NCBI GenBank assembly: GCA_036897625.1
Contig: JAYMTA010000414.1
Location: forward strand, 1-29,500
DNA length: 29,500 nt
Reading direction: 5' to 3'
Source of the DNA: Pelargonium cotyledonis
Taxonomy: Eukaryota > Streptophyta > Magnoliopsida > Geraniales > Geraniaceae
Shown here: positions 11,001 through 19,141 of the stretch, piece after piece
Position numbering within the stretch: the stretch's first letter is position 1
Layout: each line of letters begins with the position of its first letter
Made by a program: the position numbers and the translations under genes
Notes under the pieces: generated by a model
The model's input: the letters and a program-made list of their open reading frames with translations, nothing else
The model's database searches: none
Told to the model about the DNA's origin: nothing

Positions 11001-12701
11001 AATAAAATGCACAACTGCTCTGGGTCTTGAACTTTTCGGTTTGAGAACCCATGCTCCCTGAGAATTATAATAGCAGGCAAAAAATAAAAATAAAAATTAG
11101 TTACTAGTTACTACTCACTTGTATATGTCTGCCAAACATATGCTAACATGGCTAGTCAGATGCATATTCCAAGACATGCTACAGATTTGATACTAACATG
11201 TTAAACTCGAGAAAAGTTCAAACTTATACGAGACTAATGGTTCAATGACTGAAACATAAATTTTCTTAGGCTAGTCCACTACAACAGAGACATTTTCTAA
11301 TGAACTCATTAATTCTTCAAACGGATTGTTCTTTTTCTTCCCTTTATTTACGAACTTTTTAGAGTATTTTGATTGGAGAATTAATCTATTCATTACAAGT
11401 CCCAAAACACATTTGTGAGCATAAAAATTTAATGCAGGATCATAAGGTCTGCAAAAATCAAATCAAACCAGACCTCTACTTCACTCCAATCTTGCGATCC
11501 ACCCCAACCACCTTGTGATACCTTAGCAGTCTCTGTAAGCAATCTGCAAACACGAAAAGAAAAGGTATTGATCTCAGTTTGCATTTAGCCTGATATAGAC
11601 GCAGGACTCAATATCTAAAACACAAAGAACTGCAACAAATTCAAACTTAAATGACAATTTATGACTTCAACCTAGGCCTTACAAAGTGAAGGTATTTGAT
11701 TCTTAGTAGCTCTACATATTTTCCATGCAGTACTAAAACCTATGCCTTACAATTTGAACCTATTTGATTCTAAGTAACTCAACCAATTTGCTAATTCAAT
11801 TTACCGGCATATTGTCCTTGTAGGACTCGAACTAGACCATACAAAGTGAAGCTATCCATTTCTTAGCATCTCAAAATATCCTCCGTGTAGGACTCAGGCT
11901 TTACAAAGCAAATCTATTCAATTTTCAGCAACTCAACATAACATCCATGTAGGACTCGAACCTAGGCCAAACAAACCAAAGCTATCTGATTCTCAGCAAC
12001 TCAGACATATTCTCCATGTAGGACTCAAACCTAGCTTTACAGAGCAAAGCTATTGATTCTAAGCAACACAACATATCTTCTGTGCAAGACCTTACAAAGC
12101 TAACCTGTTCGTTTCTTAATTAGCAGCTCAACATATTGCGCCTACACCTAACAATTCGAACCTATTTCACATGTAGCCACTCAACATATTTGCTAATTTC
12201 ATTTACAACTACTTTTCCAGCTGTTGAATTATAAACAAATAAGTATAATCATAGATTAAAAGCCTCAAACAAATTCCAGAAAACAAGAACACCAAGCCAT
12301 CGAACTATTTGATTCTTAGCTATTCAATTTATTTTTCCAGCTTTTGAATCAAAACAAATAACTATAATCACACATCAAAAACCTCAAACACAATCCAGGA
12401 AAAAAAATAACTACAATCCATCGGAAGATTCATGATTATACCTCTCAATCTCACCATACAGTTGAATTCCATCCAATTGTGGTCGATTCCTTCCACTATC
12501 ATCACCACCACCACCATCATAGCTACAGCATATTCTCCTCCTCCTCCTCGCACGATTCTGCAGAAGCTGATAAGAACCGAAGAAGCATCTAGAGTTTGCT
12601 CGACCTCGAGACTGAGCTAGCGTAGTCTCGCATCGAAGACTCACTTGTGGTTGTGGACAGAGATTGGTAAGAGAAGGCCAAGTCCATACCGAACTCGCCA
12701 T
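8093..12701 (-). CDS. DUF1350 family protein, plastid-targeted alpha/beta-hydrolase-like
   Basis: Ten exons, read on the minus strand: 12701-12442, 11543-11474, 11057-10933, 10679-10571, 10477-10414, 10321-10266, 10180-10073, 9936-9787, 9351-9181 and 8326-8093. All junctions are GT-AG and all phases close, giving 448 residues. Residues 1-~75 are rich in Ser/Arg with few acids (RARRRRR near residue 55), which fits a transit peptide. The DUF1350 domain runs from GAWVLKPK (residue 111) to the C-terminus. The GIGHSLG element places a nucleophile-type Ser at residue 200. LLIKFKDDIIDET (D331/D332) and LPGDH (H365) sit where an alpha/beta-hydrolase acid and His would be. No substrate is established to my knowledge. 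Closest remembered homologue is Arabidopsis At5g47860, neighbour of RAD52-2. Confidence 0.94.
8407..8653. mobile_element. hAT-type MITE-like element in DUF1350 intron 9
   Basis: The left end TAGAGCTGGCAAATTGGCC and the reverse complement of the right end, TAGAACTAACAAATGAGCC, form a degenerate terminal inverted repeat. The interior holds short repeats such as CTTGATAATCCATACGG and CCTGATAAACATACGG. The end sequence matches several other elements in this window. No clear 8-bp target duplication was found for this copy. Confidence 0.5.
8704..9050. mobile_element. MITE-like element rich in GAGCTCGAG motifs in DUF1350 intron 9
   Basis: The stretch begins GGGGGTGTAAACACAACCTGAGCC and contains many GCTCGAG, CTCGAGT and GAGCTCG motifs on both strands around an AT-rich core. 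Plant genomes contain abundant short non-autonomous elements that start GGGTGTAAA..GAGC and are built of such motifs. Ends are only approximate and classification is inferred. Confidence 0.4.
11671..12210 (-). repeat. Degenerate tandem array (~8 units of ~65 bp) in DUF1350 intron 1
   Basis: Read on the plus strand, a unit of the form CCTAGGCCTTACAAAGCAAAG, CTATTTGATTCTCAGCAACTC, AACATATTCTCCATGTAGGACTCGAA recurs. Copies begin near 11671, 11740, 11833, 11899, 11962, 12030, 12092 and 12147, with spacings of roughly 55-93 bp. Copies 3-6 are most alike and the outer ones are decayed. The array fills most of the 898-bp first intron (11544-12441). Confidence 0.8.
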
Positions 12702-13193
12702 CTTCCTCAGTAGCTTCGTTTAAGCGATCAATCCGAATCTCGAGCCTTCCTTTATTTCTCTTTCTATGCCATTTTCTTACCTATTTTCTCACTTACCAAA
12801 CAGAAGAAAAAGACTCACACATTCCAGATTGATTTGGTTCTGTTGTTGAGGCTTTCGTGTCTGTCCAAAATTGGTGAAGAAAAAGTCAAATTTTATAATA
12901 CAGACAAGAGGGGAGTGAAAAGACCATATAGTCCCCGAGCGCCGGAACAGATCATTGTCGTTCGCTAACTTGACAGTTTCGTCATCAGCACGTTACTGAC
13001 TTTAAAAAAAAAAAAAAAAAATTACACTTTCACTACCATTTTTGAGATTAAGTGGTTGTTTAGTACAAAAACTAAGTTTATGTTAATATGATTGTTTAAT
13101 TATATATTAGAAAAACAAAAATGGTCCACACTAATTTTTTTTTTTGTTGATGAAGGTCAACATTAAAGTTAATTGATTCTTTCATTAATTAAG
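12702..13193. other. Upstream region of the DUF1350 gene
   Basis: This contains the 5' untranslated region and promoter of the minus-strand DUF1350 gene. I see no convincing TATA box in the first 200 bp. A long A run lies at about 13003-13020, and T runs appear near 13134-13145. No coding sequence was found. Confidence 0.5.
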
Positions 13194-14575
13194 TTTTTTT
13201 TTTTTATAATATCACGTTATTACATAACCATTATTTGCTAAGGCCTTTAAAGCCTATTTTAGCTGGCTGATGAACAGGACCAACCATACATCTATTAACA
13301 TATAAAAAGTCACCATTAAGGTGACAATCAAAAAGGACATGATGAATGTCCACTAAAGCTGCCCTGTTGTCTACTCTATTACTGTCACTAAAATGTCTAC
13401 ACATCTAGATGTCCCTGAAAAGAGTCCAAGAATCAGTAAGAACACATCTATTTTTAATATTATAATGATAAATAAAGGAACAAGCTGATAGGTTTGCTTT
13501 GACTTCCGCCTCATAGGCACTTGACACTCTAGAAGGGTTGCTAAGACGGGCAATAACTCCTCCTCAATTGTCTTGAAGTTCCCATCCAATCCCAACAAAG
13601 GTTTGGTAGTAGGATCCATCACAAAGACAAATAATTGGGGCCAGATTTCGGATGTCTGCAAATGTGGGCTTCTCTGAAGATGACGTTATTCCTCTCCTTC
13701 CAGATTTTCCAAGCAATGGCAGTACACCAATACAGGTACTGCGATGGATCTTATCCTTGGATTTAGATTTTGATAACACCCAGTCAAACCACAACTTGTA
13801 AGATAAGATATCATCTGTCTGAATCGTAAAAGGGGAAGCGAACCAAGCTCTTGCACTATCCAGACAATGAAATAGCATATGGTCCACTGTCTCAGGACCG
13901 ACACCGCATCTGGGGCAGTCGATAGAAGAACTCAAGTTTCTTTGAACAAAGAGACCCTAGGGCTCAGGGCTGTATTCAAAACTTTCCACTAGAATAATTT
14001 AAGTTTCTCTAGAAGTTTCAAACTCCACAAAATTTTCCAGTTGATAAGGGTTCCTTGGGATGAAGAAGAATTTGGGATTCGAGCCTCTTCACAAACATCA
14101 TAGGCTCTCTTGACCGAAAACGTTTCTCTCGAGCCTTGATAGTTAGTCATTTTGAGTATATCTAGGTCATCACCCCATTTCGGGATTTTAATGTTTAAGA
14201 TTTGATCAGCTATAGGAGCAAGAAAGGCTTGGTTTATGAGATCACGGTTCCAAGATCGGGAGGACTGCGACATATATTTTTCAACTTTATCATTTTCATT
14301 GAGAAGGCTTGTATTAGAAAACGGGATGAGATCATTGCCAAGCCATTTATCTTGAGAAATCCTGACCGTCTTGCCATTACCAATATTCCAGACCATATTG
14401 TTCATCAGGAAATTTCTTCCTTTACACAGGCTTCTCCAAATTCAAGAACAAGATTGCTTAACCTTCGAGTTCCAAAGGGAGTTAACCACTCCATATTTCC
14501 CAACAAGAACCTTGTGAACCAAACTGTCGGGGTCCGCCATGATTGTCCTGAATTGACTGGCAAGGAGAGCAATAT
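13194..14575 (-). pseudogene. Degenerate LINE ORF2 fragment (zf-RVT and RNase H region)
   Basis: On the minus strand the conceptual reading runs through a plant non-LTR retrotransposon ORF2 C-terminal part. First come motifs downstream of the reverse transcriptase (SLVHKVLVGKY, IWRSLCKGRNFL, WNIGNGKTVRISQDKWLG; 14570-14300). Then comes a zinc-knuckle zf-RVT motif (CPRCGVGPETVDHMLFHC; about 13870-13920). Then comes an RNase H-like part with DGSYY, YEAEVKA and LTDSW (about 13640-13410). In-frame stops lie at 14442-14444, 13989-13991, 13564-13566 and 13405-13407, and a one-base frameshift lies near 13940. A T run at 13194-13205 is the poly(A) tail on this strand. The endonuclease and catalytic reverse-transcriptase parts are missing. 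It is a 5'-truncated dead copy. Confidence 0.88.
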
Positions 14576-15128
14576 TAAAACTGTGGGTAGCGGACACACA
14601 CAGGTATACTCGACAATACAAGCCGGACTACCAGACCTGGCTAAATGCGGCAGACACCCACAAGTATACCGTGTACCTAACAATAGGAGTAGCAGATCCA
14701 AACAAGTCAAACTAGTCTCTGCTTTAGTTCTAACAAGTCCCGCCACACAACTTAGTGATAGGCAAAGCCCGAAAAAAAGTAAAGCTTGAGTTTTGGCCTC
14801 GCCCACAGCTCAAATTACGAGATCTACCTTGCAGTGGCGAATTCATATTCATATGGTCAGCTCTAATGCAAAAAGATGCACTTGAGGCCCCAAAAATGCT
14901 TATAAAATTGCCAGAACTTTTGGGAAGACCTAAAATTTACATTCAAAAGCAGAATCCATAGACAGGTAGATGATAGTGACAACTGCAGATATTATATACA
15001 TACCATAGCTTGGTGATCATAGACAACTTACTTAAACTGAACCATATATGAAACATAAAGATCTGAAGTACAATGCATTATTTATGTAACCTTATTTCCA
15101 TCACTATATAAGAAATTTATAATTCAGA
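14576..15128. other. Unassigned repetitive-looking sequence between LINE fragment and WBP2-like gene
   Basis: At 14576-14810 the LINE reading ends abruptly and is followed by sequence that stays open on the minus strand (reading through ..YTCGCLPHLARSG..). It contains two variants of ACACACAGGTATAC / ACCCACAAGTATAC about 60 bp apart. It does not resemble ORF2 and may be another element or the LINE insertion boundary. From 14811 to 15128 I see only AT-rich sequence that must include the 3' untranslated region of the WBP2-like gene. Confidence 0.4.
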
Positions 15129-17859
15129 TTATATGGAGTTTTCACCAGATTGCGGCTGATACGTGCGTCGCCTCATTTGAGAGTCTGTGGTCGGCTGCTG
15201 CAAGAAGATTTTGGTCGGATCATTTGGATCAACATATCTGCAAAAACAAAAGTATCAACAATCTGACCGAATAAAAGAGATGAGCGGCTTACAAATGAGA
15301 AAAATGGCCAGTCAGATAAGTAAACTTCAAACAAATCATCAGTTTAGTCAAAAACTTTAAAGAAATAAAATTAGTCCCCAACTAGGGCTGGCAAATTTAG
15401 GTAATGACCCATGACACTACATCAATACTAGTATATTTGGGTTTACTTTAATATCATGTCACTTTGGATCAATCTCAACCCATTTATTTAAACGTACCGG
15501 GTTGAATCAGGTGTTGACATGAACCTAATTATTTTAATGTATTAGCCATGTTGTGCCAAGTCAGCACACTTATAAACAGGTCATGTTCATATTGTGTAAT
15601 TCAACCCATTTAATAATCAAGTTGGAATCAAATTGACCAATTTAACATAATACTTAACTTTCAACCCGACACAAACAAGGATTGCCACACCTACCACCCC
15701 AAACTTTGAGTTTGATAATTCAGTTCATGTTGTTAGTTAGAGTTAGTTAAGTCTGGCGATGTGAAGTTGATGTGGCTACGAGGCATTGTTGGGACATTTA
15801 AAATAAATAAATAATAAATGCCACGCCATCAAAGCTATCAACATCTAACTCTGACTAACAGCATGAATTAAATTGACCCCGAAACTCAAGTTCAGAAACC
15901 ATTTCACCTTTTTTAAAATTCAGAATCTAAATCGGTGACTTTTCGAATTTCTGACTATTTTGACCATGCTGGTGTAACTTATCTCAACTTTGAAAATATA
16001 ACTTACGCGTGTCTCATCATGTCATCAACTGGAGTTTGAGCTGCTTGTAGAGGATCCATGCGTGGTTGTGAGTGTCCAACGAATTGTTCATTGTACTGTC
16101 TCACTGACTTAATCAGGTTGAAGAACAGTGGAACAAAGGTTCCACAGCCTCCTTCCTTGAATAAGATCTTGAAAGTGTGAGTGGAATAAAGAGCGCCGTT
16201 CTGGTTTTCGGGAATCACCTGAAATCAGCCACATTGAATCATCAGAATCTCTGAATCAGGAGAAGCAACCAACAATAGAAGGCCTCTAAAATCTAGATGA
16301 TATACTTACAGGATCCACACGACCAGATATATTGTTGCAGTGGAATATTGGTTGGCTAAATTTTTCACCATGGACGTACAGCTGCAAAACAACTTAAGTG
16401 AAGTGAGAATGTAAGCAGATAGATAGGGTTTATTACTGTCAAACAACCATGGCAAACTTATTGATAGACCTAGCAATTTGGACCCTAAATTCGATACACA
16501 TTTTTGTGGGTTTGAGTTGCATAAAGTAGGCCCGATTCATTTTCAAGTCAAACAACCCACACTTATCCCTCACGTTTTCTATGTATAACCCGCAGCTCGA
16601 AACCCCCACCTCTTGAAGGCAGGTTAGGATTAGGTCTTTTTCAACCTGAACCAGAAATCCAAATTGCCAGCTATATTTGCAGATATGATAATTTTCACAA
16701 TGACTGTAATTACTGAAGCAACATGAGAAATACTTATACACAGATTGGATATTTAGATCTAAATCTCATACACTCGTGTTATGTTACTTAGCAATCATTT
16801 TACCCAGACCCACAAAAAACTATTTGAGCACAAGCAGCAGCATTGAGAACCCAGAAGACACAAAGCCTATTTAAGCACAATAAGCTATTTGATAGTTGAT
16901 ACTTAACAAAGAAATACAGAACTAAGCAAGTAACGACATCACGTACCAGAGGCATGTCAAATGCAAAAAAGTTTCCAACAGGCTTAGCTGCAACAAATAC
17001 CATCCTTATATTTGACAGATAGATTGTGCCCTTAGCTTTAACACGACCTCCTTGAGTGCTGTCAAGGAAATCAATACAGGTTAAGCAAGTCTAACAAAAA
17101 CTACTATGCATGGTAAAGAAAGAAATTGTCACAACATATGCAAACCAATTTGGCTAATTAGCATACAGCTACTCGGTATTCATTGACCATTAAGAAACCT
17201 ATCGCATCAAAACAAGTCCTTGTAGCATCCATTACAAAGTCACAGAATTTAAATGACTTGAACAAGGCATCAATGTGTAATCTTCATATACTGGCGTCAT
17301 CACAAAAGCCTAATCCACATGCATTCGAGATTCATCATTACCAAAACTCTACTCAATGAGTCCTAAAACAAAATCGTATCACATCGAAAACAAATACCTG
17401 AAGCATTCATTACGAAGCCACATAATTCAAATGACTTGAACATCACACAAAGTGTATAACCCTGGTATATTTCTATCATCACAAAACCCTAATCAGCATT
17501 CATTCAACGTTCATCATTACAAATTTACAAAACTCCCCGATTAGACCAAAACACAATGAGTCATGACTCATTGATTTAACCTAATTGGATAAAAAATATT
17601 TCAAATAATCAAATCCAATTTATGAACAAAACAACGAAAACACAAAACATCATCAGCCTGAAGCAAAATTAAGGCAGTGAATTTAAAATATCCATAGCAT
17701 GTGATCATCAAAAACCACAAATTATTTTCAGAAAATGAGAAGAACAAACCCTGGAATCTTATCGATCTCGAACTCGACGCCGTCTCTGGCCAGCACGAAC
17801 ATCTCGTTCACGAAAGCAACCGGCAAGCCATTATGGTACAACTGAGGATTCAGAGCCAT
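15129..17859 (-). CDS. WBP2-like GRAM-domain protein
   Basis: Five exons, read on the minus strand: 17859-17750, 17058-16947, 16381-16310, 16218-16007 and 15237-15129. All introns are GT-AG and the frame closes at 204 residues. The protein starts MALNPQLYHNGLPV and keeps plant WBP2-like hallmarks: NEMFVLARDGVEFEIDKIPG, KGTIYLSNIRMVFVAAKPV, FDMPLLYVHGEKFSQPIFHC, ALYSTHTFKILFKEGGCGTF, DPLQAAQTPVDDMMRHAYVD. Residues 1-~135 form the PH-like GRAM fold of the UPF0664/WBP2 family. The C-terminal tail (about 136-204) is Gln/Pro-rich and ends MRRRTYQPQSGENSI. Animal WBP2 binds WW-domain proteins through PPxY motifs; I see no PPxY here, so the animal partner model may not apply. Resembles Arabidopsis At5g11680 from memory. 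Divergent from XRCC2. Confidence 0.92.
15383..15693. mobile_element. hAT-type MITE-like element in WBP2-like intron 4
   Basis: The left end TAGGGCTGGCAAATTTAGG and the reverse complement of the right end, TAGGTGTGGCAATCCTTG, form a degenerate inverted repeat. The interior repeats AACCC and GACAC-type words, as in the other copies in this window. It lies in intron 4 (15238-16006). Flanks GTCCCCAAC and CCACCCCAA are similar but not an exact target duplication. Confidence 0.55.
16465..16673. mobile_element. hAT-type MITE-like element in WBP2-like intron 2
   Basis: The ends are TAGACCTAGCAATTTGGACC and, reverse-complemented, TATAGCTGGCAATTTGGATT. The interior contains the family's TTTTTGTGGGTTTGAGTTGC motif, which recurs almost unchanged in the element at 28139-28372 (TTTTTGTGGGTTCAAGTTGC), so the two copies belong to one family. 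It lies in intron 2 (16382-16946). Target duplication is not clear. Confidence 0.7.
17201..17554 (-). repeat. ~177-bp tandem duplication in WBP2-like intron 1
   Basis: Two adjacent copies start near 17201 (ATCGCATCAAAACAA) and 17378 (ATCACATCGAAAACAA). Both continue through CATTACAAAGTCACA / CATTACGAAGCCACA, AATGACTTGAACA, TCATCACAAAAnCCTAATC, CATTC.A.nTTCATCATTAC and end near ATGAGTC. The copies differ by many substitutions and small gaps, so the duplication is old. It lies in intron 1 (17059-17749). Confidence 0.8.
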
Positions 17860-19072
17860 CTCTCTGTGTGTCTGGTCCTTTCTTCTTCGTTGCGATCACA
17901 AAAATCTCAAAACCCTAATAAAAAAAATCTGACTGAGAATTGAATTGAATTGAACCGAACTGGGTTTAACAAAATTTATGTATTATTCGGAAACTGCAGA
18001 TGATCAGAACAATCGAGAGATTGGCGGAAACAAGTTGCCTTCTTGTTCTTGTTCTACAACCTTCTGGACTTGGACTTACCTGTAAATTATTCTAATTTGG
18101 GCTTGGCTCAAAATAAAGATAAACAAATATAGGCCCTTGACAACGTGTCAAGCCCAGACTAAATTTAACAAATATAAGCCCATGTCACGTGTCTTTTTAT
18201 ACCAAAAATAACTTTTTTTTTATATACTCTCTCCGTCCTAAAATGAGTGTCTTATTTGTTTAAATTTTTTGTTCTAAAATGAGTGTCACGTTTCTATTTT
18301 TAGGTAATTATATTATTATTTTTTTTATATTACCCTTATCACTTATGCACATATGCAAATCTGCACATGGAGTGTAGGTTGAAAAGTGAGGGTAATATTA
18401 AAAACACATTAAGTTATCTAGTAATCCTTAATTTTAGCAAAAAATGAAAACAAGACACTCATTTTGAGACGGATGGAGTATTTTTTTATAATAACAAAAC
18501 ACCGAAACTAACTAAATTTTTGGGATAGAGTGGTTGATTGATGAAAGTTGAGAGACAATGGTTGAGGAGTCCGATGCGGAATCGGGTTGTTCAAGTTTCA
18601 CGAATATAAGAATTTTAGTCTTTTGGGTTTGGTTTATGATGACATCTTGTCTTTATCTTCTTATTTGGAGATCAATCGTTTTATTTTTACTAGTTATATG
18701 CAAATAGAGTTACTCATAATTTAGGAAGATATGTTTTTTTTCTAAATTTCGGATCACGAGGGATGGTTGGAGACTATTTAAGTTACGTGTCGCATGTCTC
18801 GACTAGAACTAACAATTTAGATTTTGTTTCCGTGAGACTTTAAAATCTGATCCACATAAAACTAGCTCAATCCGGTCGCTGAGTTTAATCAGATTTATCC
18901 TTACAAAAAGAAAAGAATAAACTAAAATTCAAAATTGACTATTTGATTCAATCTAAAAGTCAAATATGTCCTCTAGCCCTAACCCATTTAGCTACGACTA
19001 CGAGGGCCCAACCACCGAAGAATGTTCAAAATTACATAATTGCCACGCCACGCCACGCCACGCCGTGAAAAA
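17860..19072. promoter_or_regulatory. Divergent promoter region between the WBP2-like gene and XRCC2
   Basis: About 1.28 kb separates the two start codons (17859 minus, 19142 plus). It contains a Stowaway-like MITE in the middle (18227-18478). The XRCC2 side has a GGCCCA site II motif at 19005-19010 and a short CCACG tandem at about 19043-19063. The WBP2-like side has no obvious TATA box. Shared regulation is possible but not shown. Confidence 0.45.
18227..18478. mobile_element. Stowaway-like MITE between the WBP2-like gene and XRCC2
   Basis: The left end CTCTCTCCGTCCTAAAATGAG and the right end CTCATTTTGAGACGGATGGAG are inverted repeats, flanked by TA on both sides (18225-18226 and 18479-18480). 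A second partial left end (TTCTAAAATGAGTGTCACG) follows about 40 bp inside, an internal duplication of the terminus. Confidence 0.8.
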
Positions 19073-19081
19073 CTATAAATA
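19043..19081 (+). promoter_or_regulatory. CCACG pentamer repeat and TATA box of XRCC2
   Basis: Four CCACG units in tandem occupy about 19043-19062 and end 12 bp before a TATAAATA box at 19074-19081. The expected start site is near 19105, giving a 5' leader of about 35-40 bases before the ATG at 19142. Confidence 0.6.
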
Positions 19082-19112
19082 ACTGATTTTCAGTTACTGC
19101 ATCAACATTCAA

Positions 19113-19124
19113 ATGTGTATGTGA
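19113..19124 (+). promoter_or_regulatory. Three-codon mini upstream ORF before XRCC2
   Basis: ATGTGTATGTGA is a complete minimal upstream frame (two ATGs, then stop). It is followed immediately by four GTGACA-type hexamers (about 19121-19143) that run into the start codon. With the predicted start near 19105 it would be very close to the cap and may be skipped. Confidence 0.35.
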
Positions 19125-19141
19125 CAGTGACAGTGACAGTG

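Noticed and set aside
13989..14405. 138-codon minus-strand frame as a standalone gene
   Set aside because: Recognisable as LINE ORF2 sequence between reverse transcriptase and zf-RVT, bounded by in-frame stops; treated as part of the dead LINE.
19115..19141. Upstream extension of the XRCC2 frame from 19115
   Set aside because: The codon there is GTG, not ATG; the extension reads through the GTGACA repeat. The ATG at 19142 is the first usable start.
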